NCBI GenBank assembly: GCA_015501595.1
Contig: JADNRX010000083.1
Span: forward strand, 110,690 to 174,689
Direction of reading: 5' to 3'
Source: Hymenopellis radicata
Taxonomy: Eukaryota > Basidiomycota > Agaricomycetes > Agaricales > Physalacriaceae
DNA: 64,000 bases
Of the stretch, positions 1 to 11,293 are shown piece after piece. The position numbers and the translations under genes were made by a program. The notes beneath the pieces were generated by a model. That model did not search any database. It saw only the letters and a program-made list of their open reading frames with translations, and was not told the origin of the DNA. Position 1 is the first letter of the stretch; each line of letters opens with the position of its first letter.

Positions 1-417
1 TTCTGGTGCTGGTGGAAGTCTTTTCAACCCTCGGCGAGGCTCTCGGGTGATAGCTTGACGAAGCCGGACTGCATCGAGTGGGAGAAACTACAAGACAAAT
101 CGGGAAGGAATGGGATCATTTTGGTGATAGCGGTTTTGTTCTGGTGGGGTGAGGCTATTCATGGTGGGACTGACTCGGACAGACTTGCCCTCGAAGACTG
201 GGCTCTCGCCGTGACGGACGTTACCTGGGTACTCGATAACATGATTCGGACCGCCACTTTTCGCCGGGTCAGCAAGGCGAAACCGGCCTCGGTTCGAGAC
301 GCGGATACACCGTCCACTCGCCAGACTCGGAAACGAGTACAGCCGGACGATGCGGATAAGGAAAATGCGCCACTTGTTAAGGTACTTTTTTTGTTCTTGT
401 CGATTTCCTCAATCTGA
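1..417 (+). CDS. 3' part of an uncharacterised basidiomycete gene, truncated by the window edge
   Basis: The frame is open from base 1, so the gene starts outside the window. The translation has a Trp-rich block (FWCWW near the edge, WWGEAIHG near residue 50, a W..AV.DV.W segment) followed by a basic, low-complexity C-terminus. This pattern resembles large uncharacterised Agaricomycete protein families often found beside transposons; that is recall, not a search. The last codons run into a GTACTT that could be a splice donor (near 381), so the stop at 415-417 may be intronic. No catalytic motif is visible. Confidence 0.5.
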   Translation, partial: FWCWWKSFQPSARLSGDSLTKPDCIEWEKLQDKSGRNGIILVIAVLFWWGEAIHGGTDSDRLALEDWALAVTDVTWVLDNMIRTATFRRVSKAKPASVRDADTPSTRQTRKRVQPDDADKENAPLVKVLFLFLSISSI

Positions 418-1389
418 TCTGGTTATTAGAAGCCCCGTCACAAATAGCTCATGTCTTTTACTCGATGCTTTCTTTAGTTTACTTTAGTTTAGTCTTGGTC
501 TCTTTTTGTTTTGTGCTAATTTTCGTATTGCAAGTTTATCCGAGCGCATCCAGCGCATTTCTCCTTCAATAGTTACAGCTTTATGGACAGTATGCATAGA
601 ATAGACTACATCTATGATATTTAAATGTGGGAGGCATTCCCGCTAGTGGATCCCGCGTGGGCGCGGTTGAAATGCGCAAGGTGTGTGGTGCTCTACGGCC
701 GTGGGAATTTTGCATGTTGCAAGGTTATAAGTCCAGCGTCACGACGTCCTGCTTTAGAAAAAGCACAGAAGCTTTAGGTATGTGCCGTAGTGTGTAATGT
801 ACCGCGATTATGTGGCAGGGGACGAGGAGCAGCGGGTGGGGGCTGGAGGCGGGATCGGTATGCCAAAAATGGTAATTATGATGAGCGGGCGGGTTACCGG
901 TACTAGAATGAATGGGTAGACATACCCTGTTGAGCTAAGAGTACCCTCATATCAGTATCTGTGGCGCAAAGTCGAGGCGGGCGGGTATTTCGAGTGAATC
1001 GGGGATTACCGATACCGGACCCAGTACCCGGCACCAGTGGCCCAACACGGCATCACGGCTCACGCGGCATACTGCCAGCTGGGCGGGCGGGCATCATAAT
1101 GCATTACAGGCCGCCCGCGGGTGCTGCTATATAGGGAGGGCATGTGTAATGCATTATCTGCCTATAGTTAGAGGCCTCTTATTAGAGGCTGTAATGTAAA
1201 ACGGTGCCCTCTTATTAGAGGATATAATGTATAATGGGTACATCATAGGGTGGTCGAGCGACCTGATTAATTTATCGAAGGGGCTAAATGCACCTCAGTG
1301 AGAGAACAAGGCGAAAAGGAAAGACTCGATGTACCTATTCCTCAAACTAGCCTGGTTCGCCGCGGGGCCCTTCAAATGGCTCGGGTATA
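418..1389. other. Intergenic, no gene seen
   Basis: No convincing coding signal. Around 1163-1225 a block containing the hairpin CCTCTTATTAGAGG occurs twice in direct orientation, each followed by a TATAATGTA/TGTAATGTA-like run. Around 830-1130 there are GGGCGGGC-type runs. No tRNA or other RNA gene is recognisable. Confidence 0.4.
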
Positions 1390-1565
1390 GCTAGGGTTTT
1401 CGGGTCAGGTCAAGCTTAACCGGTCAAATCGCTTGACCTGACCGGACCTGACCGAAAAATTGACCGGTAACACTTGACCGGTCACATAATTTGACCGGTC
1501 ACGGTCAACGGTCAAGGCCTCAGCGAGAAATTTCCTTGACCGCGCATGACTGGTCATAACCAGTC
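1390..1565 (-). repeat. GACCGGT-rich body of a SINE-like repeat, no tRNA-like head
   Basis: The segment starts with GGGTTTTCGGGTCAGGTCA and is dominated by TTGACCGGTCAA, CACGGTCAACGGTCAAGG and related words. It aligns over its length with 15146-15335. In other copies the CCTGACCTTGAAACCCTAGG end lies away from the tRNA-like head, so this body appears to be in minus orientation. Its head is missing or unrecognisable. Confidence 0.6.
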
Positions 1566-1631
1566 ATGACCGACTATATGTATAGTAAATAAACAGGCCA
1601 CAACTTATAAGTAAATGATGCATCATATTTT

Positions 1632-2396
1632 CGGTAGGACAACACGCTGCACAAATGTGCAGCAGTTATATCCTGCACGAAAATAGACAGAGCGGCATCA
1701 AATTCCCAAGATCCAGATCTTCGTGGTGTCTTGGTCGTTGCCGTGGTGACGTGTCGTGGTGGTCGCGCAGTTGTTGGGGTGAATAGTCGCTGTTGTCGCG
1801 GCGTCGTCGCTGCCGTGTCGGGGTCATGGTCCGAGTCGTGGCGTCATGCCACGGATGTCATCGTCGTCGCCGTGCTCTGGACGTGGTGGTGGGCTTGTCA
1901 TCGTCGTGTGCACGTTGTCGTCATCGTGGGGATACGCGCATAGTGGTGGTGGGCGATATGCAGCTGTAGAATCGAGCAGCAGTTAGTACCAAAGTACAAT
2001 GAGAAAAAGACACGCACCTTGACGGCGCCGCCTGCAGCCCACAGCACGGCGTCAAGTTTATGAATTCTCTACCCCGCGGGGGTCACCATCATCATCGTTG
2101 AGAATTTGCAGCCTCATTCGAGGGCTTACGCGCCGTGCGGGGCCGTTGCCTTCTCCTCTAAATCCCGCTGTCTGCTGCTATGGTCGTTGCCGTCGTCATG
2201 GTGATGGGGTCGTAGTGGTCGTAGCCTCGTCGCTGTTCTTGTGTTGCAAAACTTCGGTGCTGACGGTGTGTCCTCGTTTTGCCGGGTTGTGCTGGCGTCG
2301 GCGCGGTGGAGGTGGTGGCGGCAGCGTAGTCGTCGTCGTCGTGGAGACGTGGTCGCGGTTCTCGTGGTGGGGTAGTCGTCCTGGAGGTGTAGTCCT
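1632..2396 (+). repeat. Composite hairpin repeat, copy 1
   Basis: Modules in order: a terminal hairpin (1632-1686, core TGCACAAATGTGCA), a GATCCAGATC palindrome near 1709, a GTC/GTG-rich low-complexity stretch, an imperfect GACGCCGCC-type hairpin (2018-2048), and the GCGTAAGC-type hairpin on the minus strand (2108-2135). Open reading frames here are by-products of GTC repeats; they overlap on both strands and match nothing. The copy ends where a SINE-like body begins. Confidence 0.6.
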
Positions 2397-2702
2397 AGCG
2401 TTTGAAAGTCAGGTCTCATAACCGCTAAAAGACCGCTGACCAGACCTGACCTAACCACACATAACCGCTATAGTAAGTGACCGTGGTTACAGTCACTGAC
2501 CGGTCACGGTCAACGGTCTCACAAAAAGAAGAAATACAATAACTGCTAATAACCGAACACACTCCGGTCAAACCGGAGTCACGGTCAGACCGGTTATTGA
2601 CTGCCCTAACCGGTGCTAACCGGTCATCCTGGACAAAATGGACCCCATGGGAATTGAACCCGTGGAGTCCGACCGTTCATATGCAGGTATGTCAGCCAAT
2701 TT
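2397..2702 (-). repeat. tRNA-headed SINE-like element, copy S1
   Basis: On the minus strand the head (about 2702-2636) contains a B-box-like GGGTTCAATTCCC in a T-arm-like context, near a TTGGCTGA A-box-like start. The GACCGGTT-rich body follows and ends near 2397 with CCTGACTTTCAAACGCT. The head does not fold as a functional tRNA. Head-body-end order matches the copies at 6026, 7137, 12545 and 17431. Confidence 0.6.
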
Positions 2703-2889
2703 TTCCGTTGTGCCAAAAGGTCATATTCATTTTCAATTTTTACACTACATGACACCTTGCTCAAATAATATGGTCTCACAAAAATACTACTACGGTATAC
2801 TCACTCCACAATGTGTGGCGCAATATCAAGCGTTGCACTTCTCAAAACTCGCGTTCATACGAGTTCTGCGAACCGCGACCTCTGTGAAT

Positions 2890-3960
2890 CCATTCATGCC
2901 CGATGAGCATCCCCGGGCAATGGCACGGGGCCATTGCCGGGGACGCTCAGCCGTGCATGATAGCGGACTGAGAGTAGGATGATGGTGGGAAGGTGATGGT
3001 GGTGGGGATGGTGATAGTGGGGGAAAAGGAGTGGTAGTGGAAAAGAAGAAAAACATACCTATTGCACGGCGTCGTCAGACGCGCCATGCACTCATATTCA
3101 TAAATGCCGCCATGCACGTAACGGTATTTCCACCTCCTCTGCTCCTGAAGTCGGCTCCGTGAACACAGTCGGAGTCGGCCGCGGGATGGTGGCCATCCGT
3201 TCTCGAGTCTCGAGTCGTCGTTATCCTATGCTGGAGTCGTGGTCCTCTGCCTGGTCGCGGAGACAGCAGCACCTTGTCGCGGAGACAGCAGCGATGCCCG
3301 GCACGAAGCCAAAGACAGAAGATGCACCCCACAGCCTGCCTGACAATCGTCAGCGCGGCAGAGCTGACAATCGTCGCGCGCTCTGGGTGGTCGTCGTGGT
3401 TGAAGAAGAGGATTGGTCGACGGTCGTGCTGGGTGCGATAAGTCGATGTGAAAACAAAAGAAAAAAATATGCACCATGATGACGCTACCTGCAGCCGACA
3501 GCGCGACGTCGAGTTCACAAATACTCCAGCCCGCGGGGTCACCATTATCGTCGTTAAAGATTTGCAGCCTCATTCGAGGGCTTACGCGTCCTGCGGGGCC
3601 GCCGGGGCTCTTGAAGCCCGCATATCCACGAAAAAAGGGAGAAAAAGTGGTAGATTGCAGCGGAAGGACGCCTGGAAGACCCGCGTCCCATGGTCGAGTC
3701 GTCGGGGTCCAGGCGTCGCGGGTGGTGGTGGTTTGAGAGAGAGATCGAGCACGAAAAAGTGCCTCGATCACCCCTCGGATGATCGGACCGGGCTGTTTTT
3801 GGCACGTTCATCGTGCTCCAGCACTGCAACGAAGACGATTCAAGCTCTAAAATATTGCGGGATGAGTTCCTGCAGTACTTTAGAGTCTTTAATTTTTTGG
3901 TTGATTTTTGGCCTACAGAGACACGATACACACACTGAGACTAAGAATTTGTCTCTGTGA
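2890..3960 (+). repeat. Composite hairpin repeat, copy 2
   Basis: It begins with the head hairpin (2896-2965, CATGCCCGATGAGCATCC ... CCGTGCATGA, here with an enlarged stem around CCGGGCAATGGC). A GGTGGT-rich stretch, CTGACAATCGTCAG (about 3348) and a degenerate GACGCC-type hairpin (about 3480-3510) follow. Next come the GCGTAAGC hairpin on the minus strand (3561-3588), a GGGGCTCTTGAAGCCC hairpin (about 3604) and a block with CTCGGATGATCGGACCGG. This last block recurs at 6705, 14000 (inverted) and 17030. I see no reliable coding gene. Confidence 0.6.
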
Positions 3961-4057
3961 TATTGTACGGTAAGTCAAGTCTACATATATTTGTATCAGA
4001 CATTGCCTTTACTCATACAGATATCTCACCCATAGTTTATATGTGCCTCCTTGTCGC

Positions 4058-5171
4058 TAAGGAATAGCACAGGTTGCGTGGGTTGGCGCGGGTCGTGGGT
4101 ACGGGTTGGCGCGGGCACGGGTGTGGGTTGAGAGCTAGACACCCGTGGGTAACCCACTGCACCCGCACCAACCCGTACTACAGGCAAGCACTGCAAGACA
4201 TATCTAAAGTTAATTTACAATATTTTCTCTGAGTTAAACGGGCAAGCATTGAAGCAAGCAGTGCACGATAATTTCTCGCGATCCGGCCTTTCGGGCCGAG
4301 ATCCGACGCGACGCGTAAGCATTTGATCGAGTCGTTGCTGTCTCTCTCTCTCCAACCACTACGACTACCAGCGAGCGACAGCCGTCACCGCTGCCGCTCT
4401 GACAACTGTCAGACGGTCTCTGGGGTGTGTGCTTGTGGCCCTGGCTCTGCGCCGGGCTTACTGCCGAAGGACGACGACCGACTGAACGACGACGACGACT
4501 TCCGGAGCAGGACAACGACTTCTGGAGCAAGACAACCAGGAGGACGTAGACGTCTGGAGGTGGAGAAGACGTGCAGCAGAGCAGCACGCGACGACGAGAA
4601 TTCCGGACATGTTCCTTGGACTTGAACTTGCTCCCGATCGGCTGAGAGCCGTCCTGCTCGATTCCTCTCAGGAATTGGTGTAACATGGGTCGTTGAATTC
4701 GATGAATTTGAGTACGGGACCCGTGGGGGATGTACACGGTGAGATCAAATTTCATTTGATTCGTGCACGTTCTTGACCTTTGTTATTTTTCAGAATGGAA
4801 CGTCTTCTTCTACCGCGGACAGAATGTACAGTCAACTCTCCGACTCTTCTACCACCCCATCCTCTTCCCCACTCTCTACCATTCAGGCTATTTCTTCCGG
4901 TAGTCGCGAAGGCTGGACAACACCCACCACTCCCATCACCCTCAGTCCCTGCATCATGCACGGCTGAGTGTCCCCGTGCCATTGCCCGGGGATGCTCGTC
5001 GTGCACGAATAGATGTGGGTGATGGGAGAAGTAAGTCTGTGAGCCCATGGGCTGGCCATGGGTTGGCAAACCCGCGTAGCCCGTACCCATATGGTACGGG
5101 TGTTAACCCGCGACGGGCACGGGTGTGGGTGTCCCTCCCGACACCCGCGGATCCTCCCGTGCTATTCCTTA
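4058..5171. mobile_element. hAT-type non-autonomous element with 8-bp target duplication
   Basis: Terminal inverted repeats TAAGGAATAGCAC (4058-4070) and GTGCTATTCCTTA (5159-5171) are identical over 13 bp. They are flanked by an exact 8-bp duplication, CTTGTCGC, at 4050-4057 and 5172-5179. TAAGG fits the hAT terminal rule YARNG, and 8-bp duplications are characteristic of hAT elements. No transposase ORF is present in the 1,114 bp. The interior holds composite-repeat modules in reverse orientation (head hairpin about 4951-5013; GACAACTGTC near 4400) and CGGGT-rich subterminal runs. Confidence 0.85.
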
Positions 5172-5179
5172 CTTGTCGC

Positions 5180-5990
5180 TGTTCGACGTGCACAACACCT
5201 TCGACGATGCCCGGATTTTAGGTCCGGCGATCCGAACAGTGCTTGATCGCTGTTCGGAACCGTCATCTCTCTTCCACTAACCACCATCAGATCTTCGTCT
5301 CCCTCTTACCACCGTCATGTACGCATAAGCCCTCATGTTGAGGCTGCTCTGTCTTGTATGCGGGCCTCAAGAAACGTTTACGACAACGTTCCCGCCGCCA
5401 GAGTCACGATTAACGGCCGCGTAAGCCTTTGACAACAGGCAGCATACTGGGCCCGCAGGTGCGTTGGCCATGATACAGTTTTCAGCCTACTAACCAACAT
5501 CATCTAGCCTTATTCTCTAAATGCGGAGTTTATGGACTGTGTTATCTGACGTCGTCCTGTCTGATGACAGGCGGCGTCGTGAAGGTGCGCTTGTTTTATG
5601 CCGTACTTTAGTACTAACTTGCTTTTAGTACCAGGACCACCGCTGCACAATGATGAGGACAAGGATACTCCCACGACGATGCCTACCCAACGACGCCGAC
5701 AACTACTATATTGGCCCGCAGGACGCGTAAGCCCTCGAATAAGGCCGCACGTATCCCACCACCACGAAATATCTTCTTCCCTTTACCCTGTCTCATCCTC
5801 ATCCCTCACTACCTCGCGGCCATGCAACATTGCTGACAATGTCATTGTATCGACGGGAGGTGTGGGGGGTGATCGTGCACTACGGCATGCAGCCTGTGCT
5901 ATTTAGCACAGGTATGCGCCGAAGGCACGAACAAGCCAACTGTACCATCGACCTCCTGAGTATTTGGGCAGTACACTAACACAATCCACG
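5180..5990 (-). repeat. Composite hairpin repeat, copy 3 (reverse orientation)
   Basis: Contains the CGAACAGTG ... CGCTGTTCG hairpin (about 5233-5258), two GCGTAAGC hairpins on the plus strand (about 5419-5444 and 5723-5749), an inverted GACGTCGTCCTGTC ... GACAGGCGGCGTC hairpin (about 5549-5580), and CCTGTGCTATTTAGCACAGG (about 5891-5910), a perfect 9-bp stem with a TT loop. No gene is supported. Confidence 0.5.
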
Positions 5991-6025
5991 GATTGAGTTG
6001 TCTATGAATTGTATACTGAGAAGCA

Positions 6026-6342
6026 AGGTTAGTTTAGTGGTATGCTCTATCCAGTAATGTGAGTATACCATCTGAGGTCTTGCGTCAAGCCTTTGTTACT
6101 GCTTTGGCTGTGGTTAACACCGGTCATAACCGGTTACGACCAGTTGCTGACCGGTCTGACCGGAGAGCAGTCAGACCGGTCATTAACCAGTCTAAAGACC
6201 GCAGTTAAGTGCCGGTTACGGTCAGACCGCGGTCACGGTCACCGGTTAGGCCTAAAAAAATTTTCCCCTGCGGGGCGCGGTCAACGGTCATGGTAGGTAA
6301 GGTCCAAAGACCTAACCTAACCTGACTTTCAATCGCTATGTA
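6026..6342 (+). repeat. tRNA-headed SINE-like element, copy S2
   Basis: The head (6026-6100) has an A-box-like TTAGTTTAGTGGTATGC and a B-box-like TTGCGTCAAGCC, resembling a decayed Asp/Gly-type tRNA. The GACCGGT-rich body follows directly and ends with CCTGACTTTCAATCGCT near 6335. The head differs from those of the other copies while the body is shared. Confidence 0.6.
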
Positions 6343-6379
6343 GTCCTGTGAATGAGGATAAGGTCATATGGGAACTGTA

Positions 6380-6860
6380 AACGATACGCACCTTAACGAC
6401 GCCGCCTGTCAGCAGACAGCGCGGCGTCGGGTCCCCAAGCCAATCTCCTGAGGTCTCTGACCCGTGGGGGCTCTCCATCATCGTTATCAAAGATTTGCAG
6501 CCTCGTTGGAGGGCTTACGCGTCCTGCGGGGCCGCCGGGGCTCTTCAAGCCCGCACATCAACGAAAAAAGTGAAAAAACAAGGTAGATGGAAGGAGAACG
6601 ACGCCTGGAAGACCCGCGTCCCAAGGTCGGGTCGTCGGCGTCCAGGCGTCGCGAGATGATGGTGGTAAGATGGTGAGATCGAGTACGAAAAGCATCCCGA
6701 TCACCACTCGGATGATCGGACCGGTGCATTTTTGCGACCTCGGGATGGCTCCAGAGGTGCAACGAGAGCCGCGTTTGCATTCGGATAAGTCGGGATGCAT
6801 TCCTACGATGATTCTTGACATCTTTTAATTTTACCTATTTTTGGGTTACTGAGAGGATGG
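6380..6860 (+). repeat. Composite hairpin repeat, copy 4
   Basis: Contains the cleanest GACGCCGCC hairpin (about 6399-6430: left arm GACGCCGCCTGTC, loop AGCA, right arm GACAGCGCGGCGTC). The GCGTAAGC hairpin follows on the minus strand (6497-6522), then GGGGCTCTTCAAGCCC, the GGACGCCTGG/CCAGGCGTC block and the CGGATGATCGGACCGG block. It ends near 6860 before unrelated AT-richer sequence. Confidence 0.6.
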
Positions 6861-7136
6861 TACCGCACTACAGTGCGCGTTACCACCATGTCCTATTAAT
6901 CTTGAAGTACTTGCAACGATATGGGCAATGTATCTCAATGGCAACATATGTATATATATAGTAATCATTATAGAACAATCCACAAAGGTCAGTAGTGCTA
7001 TGTGGATTGAATACAATGTTGAAACCATGAACACGAATGTGCTAACATGGTGAGTTAATAATAACCGTCGCATACTCACAGTTGTCTTTGCATCAGAGCC
7101 GCAAGCGAGTATGACACCCGTAGATTCAAGTAAATC

Positions 7137-7450
7137 ATGTCCTAATGGCTGAGTGGAATTAGTGATGGTTAGTGCCCCAACCGTATGGTGAGGTCTTCTG
7201 TTCAAAACCTGCTTGTGTCATTTTGTTCGGCTGCCTACCTGGTTATGACCGATCATGACCGGTCTTGACTCGGTTATGGTTATGACCGGTTGTGACCGCT
7301 TAACCGGGCTTGACTTGACCGGTTAAGCTACTTGACCGGTCACGGTTAACGGTCAGGCCAAAATGCTTGATTTGTGTAACCGGTCCGGTCACCGGTCAAG
7401 CCATCAAAAGGTCATTTGACCTGACCTGACCTGACCTTGAAACCCTAGGT
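7137..7450 (+). repeat. tRNA-headed SINE-like element, copy S3
   Basis: The head (7137-7223) has an A-box-like ATGGCTGAGTGGAATTAG, reminiscent of Ser/Leu tRNAs, and a B-box-like TTCTGTTCAAAACC. The GACCGGT body then ends with CTTGAAACCCTAGG at about 7446. Body and post-head junction (TGTCATTTTGTT) match the copy at 17431, but the tRNA-like heads differ. Confidence 0.65.
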
Positions 7451-7855
7451 ATAGCAGCACCTCAGTTCGTCAAAAATAGCGTGAACATATGCCTTGAGAT
7501 GCCGTTGGAGGTAGCTGTACAATTGTTAGCCTAGTGTGATGAGCCGACGAAAACACACACCTGCGCAACCGAAATACGGTGCAACCATAAACTCGCCATT
7601 CCTATGCCGGAAAATCCTAAGCACCATGCGCCATAGGTCCCACTACCGTTCGCCCGTAATGCTACCTGAGCCCAACGCATTTGTTAGCACGCACAACATG
7701 ACACACGGAAGGGACTGATGGTCGGATACTCACCAAATCATAGCCTCTTCGCAAACAATCGAGTGGCTTCGTCCTCCCTTCCTGCCTCATACCGCAATCT
7801 GGCGGTCAACGCAGGCCTCTACCCATCCACCGTGCCCATGTCCGTATCCTTGTCC
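7451..7855. other. Intergenic, no gene seen
   Basis: No open frame with a recognisable product. A small frame at 7536-7718 has no family features. The stretch ends at the hAT-type terminus at 7856. Confidence 0.3.
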
Positions 7856-8935
7856 TAGAGACCTCAACGAGTCAGATCCGGGTCTGACTCGCGATCCGAG
7901 TGGCGAGTACTCGAGGCCGGAAGAGGCTACTCGTGATCCGTGTTTGACTCGACCCGCGTTGACTCGCGAGTCAAACGAGTCGAGTACTCGCGATTCCGGC
8001 GAGTACTCGCAGGCGATCCGGATCACCGACGAGTAAAAAATACTTGCACATCACCTCGCATACACTCACCCAACCAAAGGTCCATTCATGCCCGGCGAGC
8101 ATCCCCGGGCAATTGCACGGGGACACTCAGCCGTGCATGAAGCAGGGACTGAGGGTGGAGGTGGTGGTGGAGGTGATGTGGTGGTGGAAGTGGTGGTGGT
8201 GGTGGTGGCGGGGTGGGAGTGAATGCAGAAAGGAAAAGAAACTCACCATGACACTGTTCTCGCCTCGCATCGCCGTCGCGCCGCCACCACCATCACCCCG
8301 TCATCTTGTCATTGGTGTCGTCGTCGACGCGTCATCGTAGACGCGTTGTTGCGTTGGCGTTGTCCAGCGTCGTCGTAGTGTCGTCATCCATCGACCGCCG
8401 TCCAGTCGTCGTTGTCGTCCTCCTCTGCTGCTGTCATAAAGACAGCAGCAGCAGGCTCAGCACGGAGCGAAGGCCAAGATACACCACCCGGCATGCAGCC
8501 AAGGTGGAAGAACACACCCCGATGGCCGCCTGACAGTCGTCAGAGCGGCAGAGGCGACAATCGTCGCACTCTGGGTGGCGGTAGTGATGGTAAGAGGCAA
8601 GTAAAACGACTCGATCGCACGCTTACGCGGCCAGTCGGCATTTGCCGGATCGTGAGAATTTGCAAGAAATTCACGCGAACGGCTCATTTGGGCCACGCAA
8701 GGGTCCGTTTAACTTCTAAAAAATTTGTAAATTTAGTTAAAATATATATCTACATTATTGCGAGTCAGACCGAGTACTCGCGACGAGTACTCGTGCCTCC
8801 AAGGCTGTACTCGCTGATCCTTATATGATCCGACTCGTTATTGATCCGCGGATCAAACGAGTCGAGTAGCCGAGACCCCCGGCCGGATCGAGTACCCGAG
8901 TATCCGCGTGACCCGCGAACTCGTTGAGGTCTCTA
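7856..8935. mobile_element. hAT-like non-autonomous element, full length, no clear target duplication
   Basis: Exact terminal inverted repeats TAGAGACCTCAACGAGT (7856-7872) and ACTCGTTGAGGTCTCTA (8919-8935) fit YARNG. Subterminal regions are dense in GAGTACTCG and GACTCGCGAGTC words. The interior carries the head hairpin (8086-8145), a GGTGGT run and CTGACAGTCGTCAG. The right half is nearly the same as 17972-18830. The flanking 8-mers (CCTTGTCC and GTACGGGA) do not match, so the copy may be recombinant or the duplication lost. The right flank opens into a minus-strand Ser/Thr-rich frame. Confidence 0.6.
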
Positions 8936-9134
8936 GTACGGGAAGGTCTTCATCGCCGGTGCCACCATTCTCGGTAGGAACAGCAACCACTGTGTTGAGC
9001 GTGCCGAAGGAGGAAACAGCATCTGCTGCATCAAAAGCGCGTACTGAAGACGCTGCATCGGTCGCGGGTTTGCTTGAGGGGACGGTCGTGTTCATGGTTG
9101 GTTGGAAAGAAGTTGACTGCATAGCCACCGTCAA
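8936..9134 (-). pseudogene. Ser/Thr/Ala-rich coding-like fragment cut by the hAT-like element
   Basis: Reading from a methionine at 9134 on the minus strand gives about 66 residues rich in Ser, Thr, Ala and Val (SSKPATDAASSVRAFDAADA and similar) before the element terminus at 8935. Composition resembles the gene at 9691-11293. No stop or splice signal of its own is clear. It may be an exon remnant, or chance. Confidence 0.25.
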
Positions 9135-9273
9135 TCTTGCGCTGATCGGAGCCCACGTGGATTTGATGCCGACGCGATATCAACATAGTTCACGCGAGCA
9201 GATCCACGAATGCATCAAATAAAAAAAAAAGACTACGTAAACACTGTACAAATCAAATAAAAATACAAACAGA

Positions 9274-9277
9274 AAAG

Positions 9278-9306
<29 letters not shown>
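9274..9306. repeat. Long poly(A) tract
   Basis: A run of more than 30 A follows an A-rich stretch (9222-9273). It could be the tail of a retroposed sequence oriented plus, but no LINE or SINE body is recognisable directly upstream, so origin is unresolved. Confidence 0.6.
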
Positions 9307-9308
<2 letters not shown>

Positions 9309-9690
9309 ACAGTAGAACACTATACATCAACTATAAACTACAACAGATACAGATAACCCCAACCGCGTCATACAAAGCTCACTGCGACATACATGGAGGA
9401 CAGAAGGAATACAAGAAAGGACCAATCAGATCAAAAACGAGATGTGAGGCTACAGTAGGCTAGATTAATATCAGAGTAACATAAAACGGCCAAGAAATAC
9501 AAGACGACAAGATCTATATACAAACCGTTGTAGCGCACGTAGATGGATGGATGGAGATAGTATGCCGAAAGCGGGATAGGATAACGCAAGGGGAAGCACG
9601 ACTGGATAGTGCATTATGAGAATCTCGCGCGCTTGCTGGCACCGTGCTAAGAGATCATGTAAGACTTGAGGAATGAAATAAGAGTAGAAA
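9307..9690. other. Intergenic, 3' side of the gene at 9691-11293
   Basis: Nothing recognisable. It probably holds the 3' UTR of the minus-strand gene that ends at 9691. Confidence 0.3.
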
Positions 9691-11293
9691 TCATACATCA
9701 TCGGCCGGTGTTTTGCGCTTCGCTGCTTCTCGTGCTATCCGGTCCTTACTTGCAGCAGCTAGAATGGAAGCCCGAGTTGAACCAGCGCCAGAGGTCTTAC
9801 CTCTGTGGCGGGTGACCATGATATGCCCGGAGGGAATAGGTGAGGACGACCGTGAGAGGGTAGAGTCGATGGTGGCAACTAGGTCGCGAGTATCCTCTAT
9901 AAAGGTTGCAGCATTGTTAAGGAGAGTAGTCGCCTCGTTCAGCACGGTGGAGATGCCGGGCGACTGTGCGATAATGGGCGAAGAAAGCGGTGAGCTGACA
10001 GGCGACCTGTTGACAGGTGTGAACGTGGGTGATTTTTCCCTAATGGGTGAACCGAATGGCGAAACTAGGGGTGCCGGGGAGCTGTTAATCGGCGTGATTG
10101 GGTAACACTCAGGAAGGAGTATCCCGGTTTGCTTGAACTGAATGGGCGAGCCAAGATTGGCGATGGCGTGGTTGCGAGAGAGACGGGGACGCGAGGCATC
10201 GGGACGAGGATGCGAGGCATCGGTACACGAGGTATCGGTCTCCAAGGCAGGTCCCAGCTTGCCAGCTTTTTGTGGTACGGAGGGTTTCCCCGCCATCAAC
10301 GTTTCGTGGTACTTTACCTGAAGAGTCTTTGAGAAGGATATGGAGGGTTAAAGGAAAGAACATACCATTGATGCTTTCTCAACTGCACGTGCCTCCGAAC
10401 ACGCTTTAGCATGAGCGATAAAATCGTCTAACGGGGTTGGTGAAGATTGATCGGCAGTAGCGCAAGGAAGTGTCGATCGAGTTGATGATGTGGCGAAATT
10501 TGAAGATGGCAAAGACGCATCGTCAAACTGAGCCGGTCGCAACGTAGGCCGAGCCGAGGCAACGCTACTGGAGGGTGGGAAGAGTCTGGTGGATGGAGCT
10601 ACCGGTCCACCACTCGGGATGTGAATTCGGATCGGATGAAAAAGTTTCGGTCTGGCACGCTCTGGTAGGTAATGTGGACGCGCCAACGAGGAGGCGGACG
10701 TGGACGCTTTTGGTGCGGAGTCGGACGTAGACGCTTTTAGTGCGGAGGCGGTCGTGGACGCTTTTGGTGCGGAGGCGGTCGTGGACGCTTTTGGTGCGGA
10801 GGCGGTCGTGGACGCTTTTGGTGCGGAGGCGGTCGTGGACACTTTTGCTGAGGAAGCAACCGGTGTTCCTTTCGGCACAACAAGAAAGTAGGAGATTAGC
10901 CGAGCTGCCTGCATGATGGTGTTCAACGTCTGCCACCACGTGTCAATATAGGGAAAATCAAGGTATGGTCTAGACTGTACGTACCCGCATTCCGTATGCG
11001 CGCCAAACAATGTGACTGTTCAAATCAGTGGTGTCCGCCACCATCAGTTCATCAGCGAACTCTGCGTAGAAACGTTTCCATTCGGTCCAGAGAAAATCAA
11101 CCAAGTGTTGAACACCGGCTTTTCTGGCGGCATCGTAGGCTGGAAGCCGAGGAGCAGCCCATTCTAGGTGGTGACGTGGCGGCCCCATTCTAACAAACAT
11201 TAAGAATAGATCATACAAGCTCCAAGGCGAGCTTACCGGCGCACAACCCCTTTTAGCACTTCCGATAACCGCTAAGGGTAGGTTAGTAGGCAC
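9691..11293 (-). CDS. Uncharacterised Ser/Pro/Ala-rich protein, about three exons
   Basis: Three open segments join in frame across good fungal introns. Exon A (to about 10984) includes EWAAPRLPAYDAARKAG and FLWTEWKRFYAEFADEL and ends at GTACGTAC. A 53-bp intron ends GTGGCAG. Exon B (about 10930-10365) starts TLNTIMQAARL and carries a 9-residue tandem repeat (ASTTASAPK). A second intron (GTATGTTC ... CTCTTCAG) leads to exon C, rich in S, P and T, ending KTPADDV at 9691. The product is about 500 residues with no catalytic or membrane motif. The true 5' end is uncertain: an intron (GTAAGC ... TTTGTTAG) may lie near 11235-11190 and the initiator upstream is not clear. It lies divergent to the gene at 11742, about 450 bp away. 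Confidence 0.5.
10692..10853. repeat. 27-bp coding minisatellite
   Basis: The unit GTGGACGCTTTTGGTGCGGA plus GGCGGTC is repeated about six times, the outer units diverged. On the minus strand it encodes a nine-residue repeat of the ASTTASAPK type in the gene above. Because the unit is a multiple of three, copy changes would keep the frame. Confidence 0.85.

Noticed and set aside
5555..5580. Hammerhead ribozyme core (CTGATGA) in the composite repeat
   Set aside because: The following GAAA and the three-stem arrangement are not present; the CTGATGA lies in the loop side of a simple GC hairpin.
1700..8600. Long overlapping open frames in GTC/GGT-rich tracts (Val-, Ser-, Arg-rich products)
   Set aside because: They occur in several frames and on both strands of the same low-complexity DNA, lack introns and homology-like blocks, and coincide with repeat modules.
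7848..8943. 8-bp target duplication for the 7856-8935 element
   Set aside because: The flanking 8-mers do not match, so only the TIR evidence is claimed.
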